From CAMLDH01 sp966250375 (GTDB taxonomy: Bacteria; Pseudomonadota; Gammaproteobacteria; Burkholderiales; Burkholderiaceae_D): 64,000 nt of DNA. A program made the position numbers and the translations under genes. The notes beneath the pieces were generated by a model. That model was not told the origin of the DNA and made no database searches. It saw only the letters and a program-made list of their open reading frames with translations. The DNA lies in the NCBI GenBank assembly GCA_966250375.1, contig CBINHE010000005.1, forward strand, positions 1 to 64,000, in the 5' to 3' direction. Below, piece by piece: positions 44,321 to 53,118 of the stretch. Positions within the stretch are counted from its first letter, which is position 1; each line of letters starts with the position of its first letter.

Positions 44321-44959
44321 TCAAGAGCGCCCCAACTGCGCTACTGCGTCCGCCATCACCGTTGCATTCGTATCGCCGATCTCACGCAATCCTCCTGCGA
44401 CACCTGCGCGATCCATTTCAGACCGGTTTTGACTGACCTTCCATTTGCCGATCAGCTTCGCAATCGGTACCTCAATCACGACAATCGCTGGCAGCAGCTT
44501 TTCAATGAAATCGCCCGGCGCATCCGCCAACATCCACGGCGCTGGCTGCGTTGCTTCAAATCGATTCGTCAACCGCTCGAGCAAACCACGCAACCGCACC
44601 GGATCTTCAACAACCTGCATCGCACCATACGCATGAACCACCATGTAGTTATAGGTGGGCACCACCTTTCCGTTTTCCTGCTTGCTCGCATACCACGACG
44701 GCGAAATATACGACTGCGCCCCCTGGAACACGATGAGCGCATCAACATCGGGTGAGAAATCTCGCCAGACCGGATTGCCGCGTGCGACATGCGTGCGCAG
44801 GGTACCGAATGGCGCCGGATCGGGGTCGAGTTCGAACGGGATATGGTTCGCGTTCAATCCATCGGCATCCAGCGTGACGAGCATGCCAAACGGATGTGCA
44901 TGAATCAGATCGTGCAGCACGTCGATGCGCTTCTCTTCAAAATGCGATGGTACGTACAT
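44321..44959 (-). CDS. PaiB-like FMN-binding negative transcriptional regulator
   Basis: A 212-residue protein of the PaiB family: MYVPSHFEEKRIDVLHDLIHAHPFGMLVT, then ANHIPFELDPDPAPFGTLRTHVARGNPVW, the family mark YISPSWYASK, and PTYNYMVVHAYG. Members have a split-barrel FMN-binding fold; Bacillus PaiB was described as a negative regulator acting with the acetyltransferase PaiA. The last gene of a three-gene minus-strand set, GNAT-osmC-paiB-like, with gaps of about 50 bases. MYVPSHF is the natural start. Confidence 0.88.
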   Translation of the reverse strand: MYVPSHFEEKRIDVLHDLIHAHPFGMLVTLDADGLNANHIPFELDPDPAPFGTLRTHVARGNPVWRDFSPDVDALIVFQGAQSYISPSWYASKQENGKVVPTYNYMVVHAYGAMQVVEDPVRLRGLLERLTNRFEATQPAPWMLADAPGDFIEKLLPAIVVIEVPIAKLIGKWKVSQNRSEMDRAGVAGGLREIGDTNATVMADAVAQLGRS

Positions 44960-45009
44960 TTTATTTTCCTTATCAAACGTTTTAATCGGCACCAAAAACC
45001 GGATACGAA

Positions 45010-45477
45010 TCAATCTTCCCGAGGTGCCACAACCACGTCAGCTTTAATCGAGTTCGCGATATAGCATTGATCGGAGGATTCATGATGCATGACATCCAAC
45101 TCGTCAGGCGTTGGTTGATGCTCACCCGAAAACACGATTTTCGGCCGCAAAGTAATGCGCGTGATCGCCATTTTTCCATCGCTGTTTTTTCCCATCGCGC
45201 CAATCGCCCTGTCCACATAACTATCGATGACAAAACCGCGCTTGCCAGCGATGTTCAGGAAAAACAGCATATGGCAACTGGAAACGGCCGCCACCAGTGC
45301 TTCCTCCGGATCGACATTGGCGGCCGCCGACATCGGTAGCGGAACGATCAACGGCGACGACGATGCAGGTATCCGCAAGCCGCCGTCAAACACCCATTCG
45401 TGCGCGCGGCTATAGCGGTTGTCGACAAAGCCCTGAGCACCTCTGCTCCAGGAGACGGTCGCTTCGTAGGTATGCAT
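45010..45477 (-). CDS. OsmC-family peroxidase-like protein
   Basis: A 155-residue OsmC/Ohr-superfamily protein. It has one expected active cysteine in VAAVSSCHMLFFLNIAGKRG (Cys near 68) and a second in SSDQCYIANSIKADV near the C-terminus, with the nearby GLRIPASSSPLIVPLP and NVDPEEALVA marks of the OsmC group. Family members reduce organic hydroperoxides. Probably cytoplasmic. It is the middle gene of the GNAT-osmC-paiB-like set; MHTYEATVSW is taken as the start. Confidence 0.9.
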   Translation of the reverse strand: MHTYEATVSWSRGAQGFVDNRYSRAHEWVFDGGLRIPASSSPLIVPLPMSAAANVDPEEALVAAVSSCHMLFFLNIAGKRGFVIDSYVDRAIGAMGKNSDGKMAITRITLRPKIVFSGEHQPTPDELDVMHHESSDQCYIANSIKADVVVAPRED

Positions 45478-45524
45478 GATTTTCCTTTCCATATTCTCAA
45501 TCACGGAGGGCAAGCTGGATCGAT

Positions 45525-45932
45525 TCAAGCGGTTCGTTTCATGATCCAGCCATTGGAAACCGCTTCAAATCCGACCTTCGGGTAGTACTCCATCGCCTCC
45601 GGCGCTGCCAACAGAAGCAACATCGATTGTTCACCAATGCCCGCGCGAACACGTTGAATCAACTCTTCGCCAATGCCTCGCTTCTGATAATTTTTATCTA
45701 CCGCCAAGTCTGAGAGGTAACAGCAATAACTGAAGTCAGTCAACGCACGCGCAACACCGACCAGCCGCTCTCCGTCCCATGCCGTCACGATCAGGTTCGC
45801 ATGCTTCAACATGGTCGCCATCCGATCCAAGTCATCGACCGGACGCCGAATCCCCGAATTGCGAAATACTTCGGCCAATTGCGCGGCCGAAATATTGCCG
45901 TCATTTTTATAGGTTATATGACATAAGTGCAT
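45525..45932 (-). CDS. GNAT-family N-acetyltransferase
   Basis: A 135-residue GNAT: VGVARALTDFSYCCYLSDLAVDKNYQKRGIGEELIQRVRAGIG contains the acetyl-CoA motif A (QKRGIG), and APEAMEYYPKVGFEAVSNGWIMKR is the C-terminal GF motif. It is the first gene of the three-gene set with the OsmC and PaiB-like genes; pairing of a GNAT with a PaiB-like protein resembles the paiAB locus of Bacillus. Substrate is unknown. Confidence 0.9.
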   Translation of the reverse strand: MHLCHITYKNDGNISAAQLAEVFRNSGIRRPVDDLDRMATMLKHANLIVTAWDGERLVGVARALTDFSYCCYLSDLAVDKNYQKRGIGEELIQRVRAGIGEQSMLLLLAAPEAMEYYPKVGFEAVSNGWIMKRTA

Positions 45933-46054
45933 GTTCTGACTCTCGTAGTGAAATCAAAACCAAGTCTAGCGTTTAATGCGCCATCTATGGTGCATCCTGT
46001 GTCAGGGAGGGTACTATTTTCCAGTTTAAATTAGGTTACCTTGTGGTGCCGTTA

Positions 46055-46211
46055 TACCAATCCTCGTAAAAAAACATGACAGTTAAATCGCGTCTTTTTC
46101 CGTCTGGCGGTGTTGTTCGTCGTTGCCATAGCTCGCTATGGCGCCTCCTCTCGCCTTGCCAGACGAAAAAATCCATCGATTTTCCTGTCACGTTTTTTAC
46201 GAGGATTGGTA
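46055..46211. repeat. hairpin repeat with terminal inverted repeats, copy 2 (family B)
   Basis: The ends TACCAATCCTCGTAAAAAA (from 46055) and TTTTTTACGAGGATTGGTA (to 46211) are exact complements. The centre, catagctcgctatg at 46127-46140 with adjoining ggcgcctcc and cgtcgttg, matches the element at 33741-33896 read on the other strand. No gene lies inside. Confidence 0.8.
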
Positions 46212-46277
46212 TTAGGGCCTGCGCAGTAATAAGTCAGGTAATTTGGCGGTCGTAGCGGGATGCTATGCAAGGCGGTG

Positions 46278-46310
46278 AAGCAGGGGTTTCGTGGGACACT
46301 GCCCCACGCC
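46278..46310. repeat. variable-palindrome repeat, copy 4 (partial)
   Basis: Only one arm is present: gaagcaggggtttcgtggg, a short loop, then ccccacgcctgcgg. It runs straight into the remnant of a MocR gene. Confidence 0.65.
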
Positions 46311-46329
46311 TGCGGCTTGAAAATGGCAC

Positions 46330-46497
46330 CGAGGTGCGCGCGCTATCGGGACTCCACGCAACTGAAATGAGCGCGGTCTTGCGGCCCCGAACGCCGTCGG
46401 GACTGGTGCTCGGATTTACAGCCACTCCCAATGAGGAAATCAAGCGCGGGGTTGTAAGGCTGCGCGAGGTCTTGAAGGGATTGCCGGGTGGCGTCTA
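46330..46497 (+). pseudogene. 3' remnant of a MocR-type (GntR/aminotransferase) regulator
   Basis: In frame to the stop at 46496-46498 the residues VRALSGLHATEMS then RPRTPSGLVLGFTATPNEEIKRGVVRLREVL resemble the extreme C-terminus of MocR/PdxR regulators (GL.LGF....EEI..GV.RL). The rest of the gene is missing; a palindromic repeat abuts the break. MocR genes often neighbour PaiB-like and GNAT genes, which lie just left of it. Short, so moderately sure. Confidence 0.5.
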
Positions 46498-47739
46498 AAT
46501 TACATTGTCGCGCCGTAATTGCGCGATTTGGGCCTCATCATATCCAAGCGCCTGCAACACTTGATCGTTATGCTCTCCCAAGGTCGGTCCCAGCCATTTG
46601 GTTTCTCCAGGCGTTGCGGACAATTTGGGCGTAATCGCCGGCAGCTTGATCGGCGTGCCATCCGCGAATGCATGTTGTTCAAACATGTTGCGCGCCAGAA
46701 ACTGCGGGTCCGTCATCATATCGCGCACCGAATAAATCTTGCTGACCGGGACATCCGCCACTTTCAACACTTCAAGTGCGCTATCGATCGATTGCGTATC
46801 ACACCATGCCTGAATCGCGGCATCGATTTCCGCCGTGCGTGGCACCCGCCCGTCGTTGCGTGCAAGCTGCGGGTCGTTTGCCATATCGTCGCGGCCAATC
46901 GCAACCATCAGCCGCTTGAAAATTGCATCGCCATTGCCGGCGATGACAATGTTGCCGCCTTCGCAGGTCGTGTAGGTGTTGGAGGGCACAATCCCCGGCA
47001 GCGCGCCGCCGGTCCGCTCGCGCACCACGCCGGCGTGGTCGTATTCGGGCACCAGCGATTCCATCATGTTAAACACCGCCTCATACAACGCAACATCCAC
47101 CATCTGCCCCTGCCCGGCGACACAGTCTTCACCCGTCTTGCCGTTCCAGCGGCCGCCGGTCGCATCGCGATGACGCAATGCCATCATTGCGCCGATCACG
47201 CCATGCAAGGCCGCCACTGAATCGCCGATCGAGATGCCGATGCGCATCGGCGGCCGATCGGGATGACCGGAGACATAGCGCATGCCGCCCATCGATTCGC
47301 CGATCGCGCCGAATCCCGGCAAATCCTTCAAAGGACCGGTCTGGCCGTAACCCGACAGACGCACCATGATGGTCGCGGGGTTTTGCGCTTTCAGGTGTTC
47401 GTAGCCGAGGTTCCATTTTTCCAGCACGCCGGGACGGTAGTTCTCGATGATGATGTCCGCCTCCAGTGCCAGTTGTTTCGCGATCGCCTGTCCGCGCGGG
47501 TCTTTCATGTTGAGTGTGACGCTCTTCTTGTTACGCGCCTGTACCGACCACCACAAGGATGTACCGTCCTTCAGCACGCGCCATTGGCGGATCGGATCGC
47601 CGCCGTCCGGCGATTCGATCTTGATCACTTCGGCGCCGAATTCGGCCAGCATGCGTGAGCAAAACGGCCCGGCGATCAGGGTGCCGAGTTCCAGGACTTT
47701 GATGCCGGCCAATGCACCGGATGCTGCTGATTTTTTCAT
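46495..47739 (-). CDS. CaiB/BaiF family III CoA-transferase
   Basis: A 414-residue family III CoA-transferase: LAGIKVLELGTLIAGPFCSRMLAEFGAEVIKIESPDGGDPIR at the N-terminus, NKKSVTLNMKDPRGQ, ENYRPGVLEKWNLGYE, and MVDVALYEAVFNMMES carrying the catalytic aspartate near 217. Such enzymes move CoA between carboxylic acids (formyl/oxalate, succinyl/glutarate and others). The exact acid cannot be told. It is on the same strand as dnaX-ebfC-recR, 39 bases after recR, so probably transcribed with them, although unrelated in function. Confidence 0.9.
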   Translation of the reverse strand: MKKSAASGALAGIKVLELGTLIAGPFCSRMLAEFGAEVIKIESPDGGDPIRQWRVLKDGTSLWWSVQARNKKSVTLNMKDPRGQAIAKQLALEADIIIENYRPGVLEKWNLGYEHLKAQNPATIMVRLSGYGQTGPLKDLPGFGAIGESMGGMRYVSGHPDRPPMRIGISIGDSVAALHGVIGAMMALRHRDATGGRWNGKTGEDCVAGQGQMVDVALYEAVFNMMESLVPEYDHAGVVRERTGGALPGIVPSNTYTTCEGGNIVIAGNGDAIFKRLMVAIGRDDMANDPQLARNDGRVPRTAEIDAAIQAWCDTQSIDSALEVLKVADVPVSKIYSVRDMMTDPQFLARNMFEQHAFADGTPIKLPAITPKLSATPGETKWLGPTLGEHNDQVLQALGYDEAQIAQLRRDNVI

Positions 47740-47778
47740 GGTCTTATTCAGGCGGTGGCAATTCAGTACAGATGAAAT

Positions 47779-48375
47779 TCATGTCGAACGGCGGTCCAGC
47801 ATCGCGCGCGCAATCGTGCCGGCATCGACGTATTCCAGCTCGCCGCCGACCGGCACGCCGCGCGCCAGACGGCTGACATTCAAGCCGCGCGCTTTCAGCG
47901 TCTCGCTGATGTAATGCGCGGTCGCTTCACCTTCATTGGTGAAATTGGTGGCCAGCACCACTTCCTTGACCACGCCATCCATGGCACGTGCGATCAATTT
48001 TTCCAAGTGGATGTCTTTGGGTCCGATGCCATCCAGCGGCGACAAATGACCCATCAGAATGAAATACAGTCCCTTGTAGGTAAGCGTTTGCTCGATCATC
48101 AACTGGTCAGCCGGTGTCTCGACCACGCACAGCAAGGACGTGTCGCGTTCCGGGTCCAGGCAGGTTTCGCACACCGCATTTTCGGTGAAGGTGTTGCACT
48201 TCGCGCAGTGATGGATTTGCTCGACCGCTTGCGTTAGCGCCCGTCCGAGCATGGCGGCCCCTTCCCGATCATGTTGCATCAGGTGATACGCCATGCGCTG
48301 CGCGGATTTCGGTCCGACACCAGGCAGACGGCGCAATGCTTCGGTAAGAAAGTCGAGACTGGAGGGTGATTTCAC
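47779..48375 (-). CDS. recR: recombination mediator protein RecR
   Basis: A 198-residue RecR that with RecF and RecO loads RecA on gapped DNA. A helix-hairpin-helix at the N-terminus (LRRLPGVGPKSAQRMAYHLM) precedes the zinc site Cys57-x2-Cys60...Cys69-x2-Cys72 (HCAKCNTFTENAVCETC) and the Toprim domain (VVETPADQLMIEQT and the GVVKEVVLATNFTNEGEATAHYI segment). It follows ebfC in the usual dnaX-ebfC-recR order. Confidence 0.97.
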   Translation of the reverse strand: MKSPSSLDFLTEALRRLPGVGPKSAQRMAYHLMQHDREGAAMLGRALTQAVEQIHHCAKCNTFTENAVCETCLDPERDTSLLCVVETPADQLMIEQTLTYKGLYFILMGHLSPLDGIGPKDIHLEKLIARAMDGVVKEVVLATNFTNEGEATAHYISETLKARGLNVSRLARGVPVGGELEYVDAGTIARAMLDRRST

Positions 48376-48387
48376 TTTGAATTTGCA

Positions 48388-48445
48388 GGGGGCATCGCGA
48401 TGCGCCGGATATTTTGACGCATGCGGCGCATCGCAATGCGCCTAC
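48388..48445. repeat. paired gcatcgcgatgcgc repeats between ebfC and recR
   Basis: Two inverted copies (gggggcatcgcgatgcgccg at 48388 and gcggcgcatcgcaatgcgcc at 48423) of the element seen at 14906 and 15023. They lie inside the operon and could form a stable hairpin in the mRNA. Confidence 0.7.
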
Positions 48446-48463
48446 TTCCTTTTTGATTGATGC

Positions 48464-48790
48464 TTAGAATGGCATTTTAAAACCGGCAGGCAACGGCATG
48501 CCGGCCGTGATACCCGCCATTTTTTCTTGCGAGGTGGCTTCCGCCTTGCGTACCGCATCATTGAACGCGGCGGCGACCAGATCTTCCAGCATGTCCTTGT
48601 CGTCGCTCAGCAGCGATGGATCAATCGAAATACGCTTGACGTCGTTCTTGCAGGTCATGACGACCTTTACCAAGCCGGCGCCGGATTGGCCTTCCACTTC
48701 GATCGATGCAAGTTGGTCCTGCATCTTTTTCATGTTGTCTTGCATCGCCTGCGCTTGCTTCATCAGGCCTGCTAATTGGTTCTTCATCAT
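48464..48790 (-). CDS. ebfC: YbaB/EbfC nucleoid-associated protein
   Basis: A 108-residue DNA-binding protein of the YbaB/EbfC family: MKNQLAGLMKQAQAMQDNMKKMQDQLASIEVEGQSGAGLVKVVMTCKNDVKRISIDPSLL is textbook. The long N-terminal helix mediates the tweezer-like dimer. It lies between dnaX and recR as in most bacteria. Confidence 0.96.
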   Translation of the reverse strand: MMKNQLAGLMKQAQAMQDNMKKMQDQLASIEVEGQSGAGLVKVVMTCKNDVKRISIDPSLLSDDKDMLEDLVAAAFNDAVRKAEATSQEKMAGITAGMPLPAGFKMPF

Positions 48791-48866
48791 GGTGATACTC
48801 CTCTTTTCTAAAATGTTAAGGGGCAGAGCAACTTGGTTAGCTTCGCAAACTCTGTCCCGCAGTTAA

Positions 48867-50774
48867 TCAAATTGGCTTGATGGATCCCGGCACGATAGTC
48901 GCGCCGAATTCCCGCATCAGCGTCTGTACGAACGGATCGCCGTGCATGGTTTCTTCCGCCTTGCGCTGGCGCTCTTCGCGTTCCGCGATTAACTTCGCAT
49001 TGGCCGTATGCTGCACTGCACCGATGTCGGTTTGCAGACGGATCGGCTGGCCGAAATGCTCGGTCAATGCAGCGGCCAACTTGTCGGGACTGCCAGCCGA
49101 CAACAGCGTCTCCACCGCCACGCGCAAATAAAACTGGAAAGCGCCGCCGCTGCTGTCACATTTTACAAACTCGCTTTGCTGCGCCAATTGCTGAGCGACG
49201 CCACGTACAGGCAACGCGGCAGCCAGCAACGGCCAATTGCCGTCCCAATTCAGCTCCGGAATCGGCTGCAACACGTGCGGCGTCGGTTGAATTGCAATTG
49301 GCTCGCTTCGGCTTGCGGCCGGCGCCGATATTACCGCAGGTGCTGCCGAACGGTTTACCTCGGTGCCTGGCGATTCAGTTTTTTTTTGAGCCGCTACGCT
49401 TGCAGCATCGGATGCGGCACTTTCCTGCGCCTGCGGTTCATCTCGTTCCCACGGCGGTGGCGCAGACGTCGACGTATTTGTCGTTTTCGGTGGTGCTGCT
49501 TTCGCACCGCCACGGGCGGCCTCAAGTGCGGCGCGCGCCGGACTCATTCCGCCGGCCGGTCTTGCCACCGGCGTGCTGGCAGTCACCGCTTGCGGCGCTG
49601 CAGCTAATCGCGCCGATGCGATTGCTGGAGCAGAAACAGCCGCCGATGCAGCGGGCTTGATGTCGGCGCCGCCCATTCCAGGCCGGAACGCAAGCATGCG
49701 CAGCAACGTCATCGAAAACCCGGCATACTCGTCCGGCGCCAAGCCCAATTCATTGCGGCCATGCACTGCAATCTGGTAAAACAATTGCACTTCTTCCGCA
49801 TCGAACAGGGTCGCCAGACGCATGATGTCTTCACGTTCCGGCAAATCGTCGGGTACTGCCGCAGGCACCGTCTGCGCCAGCGCAACCCGATGCAGCAGCG
49901 AACCCAAGTCTTGCAGTGCTGCATTGTAGGACAGGCTGCGCGTTGCCATCTCATCCGCTACCGCGAGCAGACCAGCGCCATCCTTGGCGGCCAAGGCATC
50001 CAGCAGGCGAATCAGATAGGACTGGTCCAACGCGCCGAGCATGCCCTGCACTGCTTCCAGCGTCACCTTGCCCGCCGCGTACGCAATCGCCTGATCGGTG
50101 AGCGACAGCGCATCGCGCATCGAGCCATGCGCGCCTTGCGCCAACAGACGCAGCGCAGGTGTATCGAATGCAATGCCTTCCTGGCCGAGAATATTGTCAA
50201 GGTGGCTGACGATATGGCCGGGTGGCATTTGCTTCAGATTGAATTGCAGGCAACGCGACAACACGGTGACCGGGATCTTTTGCGGGTCGGTGGTCGCGAG
50301 GATAAATTTGACGTGCTCCGGCGGCTCTTCCAGCGTCTTCAGCATCGAATTGAACGCATGATTGGTCAGCATGTGAACTTCGTCGATCATGTAGACCTTG
50401 AAGCGCGCATTGGACGGTGCATAGATGGCCTGCTCCAGCAATTGCGCCATCTCGTCCACGCCGCGATTGGATGCCGCATCCATCTCAATGTAGTCGACAA
50501 AGCGTCCCGCGTCGATTGCGGTGCATGCGTCGCACACGCCGCAAGGCTGGGCGGTAATGCCGCCGTTTCCATCCACACCCTGACAATTGAATGATTTCGC
50601 CAATATCCGCGACAACGTGGTCTTGCCAACGCCGCGCGTGCCGGTGAACAGGTACGCGTGGTGCAAGCGCTTGTTTTCCAGCGCATGCGTCAATGCCCGC
50701 ACGACGTGCTCTTGCCCGACAAGCGTTTCAAAGCTTTTGGGACGGTATTTACGGGCCAGGACTTGGTAAGACAT
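48867..50774 (-). CDS. dnaX: DNA polymerase III subunit tau/gamma
   Basis: A 635-residue clamp-loader ATPase. Walker A GTRGVGKTTL near 45-54, the four-cysteine zinc module (FNC...PCGVCDAC) near 64-82, Walker B YMIDEVHML, and the sensor SRCLQF. After the AAA+ and collar domains comes an Ala/Pro-rich linker (about 370-500), then a tau-specific C-terminal domain. A run of nine A in the mRNA at codons 463-466 is placed so that a -1 shift would reach a stop one codon later, giving a gamma-like form of about 466 residues (see the site below). First gene of dnaX-ebfC-recR; the divergent aidB-like gene starts 213 bases away. Confidence 0.96.
   Translation of the reverse strand: MSYQVLARKYRPKSFETLVGQEHVVRALTHALENKRLHHAYLFTGTRGVGKTTLSRILAKSFNCQGVDGNGGITAQPCGVCDACTAIDAGRFVDYIEMDAASNRGVDEMAQLLEQAIYAPSNARFKVYMIDEVHMLTNHAFNSMLKTLEEPPEHVKFILATTDPQKIPVTVLSRCLQFNLKQMPPGHIVSHLDNILGQEGIAFDTPALRLLAQGAHGSMRDALSLTDQAIAYAAGKVTLEAVQGMLGALDQSYLIRLLDALAAKDGAGLLAVADEMATRSLSYNAALQDLGSLLHRVALAQTVPAAVPDDLPEREDIMRLATLFDAEEVQLFYQIAVHGRNELGLAPDEYAGFSMTLLRMLAFRPGMGGADIKPAASAAVSAPAIASARLAAAPQAVTASTPVARPAGGMSPARAALEAARGGAKAAPPKTTNTSTSAPPPWERDEPQAQESAASDAASVAAQKKTESPGTEVNRSAAPAVISAPAASRSEPIAIQPTPHVLQPIPELNWDGNWPLLAAALPVRGVAQQLAQQSEFVKCDSSGGAFQFYLRVAVETLLSAGSPDKLAAALTEHFGQPIRLQTDIGAVQHTANAKLIAEREERQRKAEETMHGDPFVQTLMREFGATIVPGSIKPI
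49378..49392 (-). promoter_or_regulatory. A9 slippery tract in dnaX, possible gamma-form frameshift site
   Basis: On the coding strand the frame reads CAA AAA AAA ACT GAA. After a one-base backward slip it reads CAA AAA AAA AAC TGA, stopping at once. E. coli dnaX uses A AAA AAG with a nearby stop in the same way, and Thermus dnaX uses an A9 run with transcriptional slippage. Whether it slips here is not shown by sequence. Confidence 0.6.
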
Positions 50775-50986
50775 AAGGACGCCAGATGATAGAAATAGAA
50801 GTGCATTTTACCTGACACCTCGACCCAATTTATAGCAATTGGCATTCAGGCATTCCTGCCGATCAATCTTGCAAAAAATCAAGTCAAATCAACACGGATT
50901 GATTGACAATCAGCCGGGAAATAGACTTGGCGTTTTACGGCATTCATGTAAAGCTTATTCATACTTAATCGGATCAGGACGCCGAC

Positions 50987-52630
50987 ATGCAATGGCCCAC
51001 CCACGAAGTCACCAACCAGGTGCCGGACCTCCACGACTACAATCTTTTTTCCAGCGATATTGCATTAAGCAACGGCGTGCGGCGCGAACAGGCGAGTTGG
51101 CATGAGGCAAGCCTGACTCGCTTTGGCGCGGAACTGGGTAAGAAGGAAATATTGGCGTTGGGAGAATTGGCGAATCGCCATCTGCCTGAACTGAGCACAC
51201 ATGACCGCTTCGGCCGCCGCATCGATTCGGTCGAATTCCACCCGAGTTGGCATGCGCTGCTCTCGCTGCTGCGGCGCGAAAGACTGCATGCACTGCCGTG
51301 GATGCAACCGAAACCGGGCGCGCAGGTTGCCCGCGCAGCCGGGTATTTTCTGCAATCGCAGGTGGAATCCGGATCGCTCTGTCCGACCACGATGACGTTT
51401 GCATCGATTCCGGTATTGCAAAAAGAAACCGAATTGTTTGCCACGCTGGAGTCGAAATTATTTTCCTGCGAACACGACCCGCGCGATCTGCCGCTCGATC
51501 AAAAACGTTCGATCCTGATCGGCATGGGCATGACCGAAAAACAGGGCGGCTCCGATGTGCGTAGCAACACCACGACGGCGCGGCCATTGTGCGGCGAGGG
51601 ACGCGGAGCGGAATATGGGTTGACCGGGCACAAATGGTTTTTCTCGGCGCCGATGTGCGATGCGCATCTGGTACTGGCGCGCACGGACGCCGGCTTGTCC
51701 TGCTTTTTCGTCCCGCGCTGGCGTCCCGATGGCAGCAAGAATGCGGTGCTGGTGCAGCGTCTGAAGGACAAGCTCGGCAACCGCTCCAACTCCAGCAGCG
51801 AAGTGGAATTCCAGGATGCGTACGGCGTCATGGTGGGTGAAGAAGGACGCGGCATACCCACCATCCTCGAAATGGCCAGCTACACGCGGCTCGATTGCGT
51901 GATCGGCAGTGCGGCACTGATGCGCCATGCATTTGTACAGGCGACGCACCATGCGCGGCATCGAACCGCGTTCGGCAAGCATCTCGCGCAACAGCCGCTG
52001 ATGCGTAATGTACTTTCCGATCTCGCGCTCGAAAGCGAGGCGGCCACGCTGCTGATGCTGCGTCTGGCGCGCGCGTTCGAGTCGTCGCAAGACCCGCTGG
52101 AACGCGCATGGCGCCGCATCGTCACGCCCGCCGCCAAATTCTGGATTTGCAAGCGCGCGCTGGAGTTTACCGGCGAGTGCATGGAAGTATGGGGCGGCAA
52201 CGGCTATGTGGAAAATGCACCAATGGCGCGCATGTACCGCGAGGCGCCGGTCAATTCGATCTGGGAAGGTTCCGGCAATGTAATGTGCCTCGATGTACTG
52301 CGCGCGATCGAGCGCGAGCCGGAAGGGTTTGCGCTGCTGCTGGCGCAACTGAACGGCACCACCATGGTGCATCCCGGCTTGCAAAATTTGGTCCATGCAC
52401 TGCAAAAAGGCCTCGCCACACCACCGGAGCAAAGGGAAATGCTGGCGCGCCGTTTCGTGCAACAGCTCGTATTGGCCGCGCAGGCAAGCCTGATGCTGCA
52501 ACACGCGCCTGCCTCGATGGCCGAAGCATTCATTGCCAGCCGCACCGATGCCGAATGTGGCCGGGTGTACGGCACGCTGGCTGCACCGGCTTTGCAATAT
52601 GAAATCCTTGGCCGCGCTTGGCCAGGCTAG
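50987..52630 (+). CDS. AidB-like acyl-CoA dehydrogenase
   Basis: A 547-residue flavoprotein of the acyl-CoA dehydrogenase superfamily, AidB branch. Marks are the N-terminal extension NQVPDLHDYNLFSSD typical of AidB, CPTTMTFASIPVLQ, GMGMTEKQGGSDVRSNTT, a FAD segment TGHKWFFSAPMCDAHLVLA, and ECMEVWGGNGYVENAPMARMYREAPVNSIWEGSGNVMCLDVLRA. E. coli AidB belongs to the adaptive response to alkylation and protects DNA. Length fits AidB (about 540). An Ada box was not found by eye. Alone, divergent from dnaX. Confidence 0.85.
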   Translation: MQWPTHEVTNQVPDLHDYNLFSSDIALSNGVRREQASWHEASLTRFGAELGKKEILALGELANRHLPELSTHDRFGRRIDSVEFHPSWHALLSLLRRERLHALPWMQPKPGAQVARAAGYFLQSQVESGSLCPTTMTFASIPVLQKETELFATLESKLFSCEHDPRDLPLDQKRSILIGMGMTEKQGGSDVRSNTTTARPLCGEGRGAEYGLTGHKWFFSAPMCDAHLVLARTDAGLSCFFVPRWRPDGSKNAVLVQRLKDKLGNRSNSSSEVEFQDAYGVMVGEEGRGIPTILEMASYTRLDCVIGSAALMRHAFVQATHHARHRTAFGKHLAQQPLMRNVLSDLALESEAATLLMLRLARAFESSQDPLERAWRRIVTPAAKFWICKRALEFTGECMEVWGGNGYVENAPMARMYREAPVNSIWEGSGNVMCLDVLRAIEREPEGFALLLAQLNGTTMVHPGLQNLVHALQKGLATPPEQREMLARRFVQQLVLAAQASLMLQHAPASMAEAFIASRTDAECGRVYGTLAAPALQYEILGRAWPG

Positions 52631-52645
52631 AGCGGACTTCCCCGA

Positions 52646-52799
52646 ATGTAAGGGGTGAGCTGGGTGTCTTGAGGGGCAGTGACAAGCGAGAGGAGCGCCG
52701 TGTGACGAGTCACACAAGGTGCAGCAGGGATTTCGGATCACATGCGATCACCCGCGGAACGGTAGTCGCTTGCAAGCCCCCAGCAAGGGATGCGCAACA
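52646..52799. repeat. composite of family B half-copy and variable-palindrome copy 5
   Basis: First comes a half of the family B element (gaggggcagtgacaagcgag, then the arm GTGTGACGAGTCACAC at 52700-52715). Directly after, gcagggatttcgg at 52724 begins a variable-palindrome copy with degenerate arms and cgcttgcaagc at 52767-52777. The two families have been joined end to end, downstream of the AidB-like gene. Confidence 0.65.
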
Positions 52800-53118
52800 A
52801 CGCAATGCACCGCAAAGAAGCTTGGGCGCCCGTTATAGCCGAGGAAAATCCGCCCTAAATGCCTGTACATTTGCCCTCGGGCCGCGCGAACGTCCCAAAA
52901 AATTTATCTTTTTACAAAGAAAATATGGGGCAAATTTGGCAATCTGATCAATTAATTAATTGCCCATAAAAAACATGCATAGTACACTCAATGCAGAGAT
53001 AATCGGTCGGCAAGAAGCAGACGGAACAACATTTTATCGGCAGGAGATCATCGCTTGATCCCGGTCGCTACTCTTCTTTTTGTTTCTGCGCTTTGTGCCT
53101 TATACCCATTTGAATCCA
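52800..53118. other. intergenic region, AT-rich, before the phc-like operon
   Basis: No gene is seen. The stretch 52905-52990 is very AT-rich (aattaattaattgcc near 52950) and may hold the operon promoter or a regulator site, but I could not fix -35/-10 boxes. Confidence 0.4.

Noticed and set aside
51458..52741. A 427-codon open frame on the minus strand
   Set aside because: Antisense to the AidB-like gene, full of His/Arg/Gln and without domain marks.
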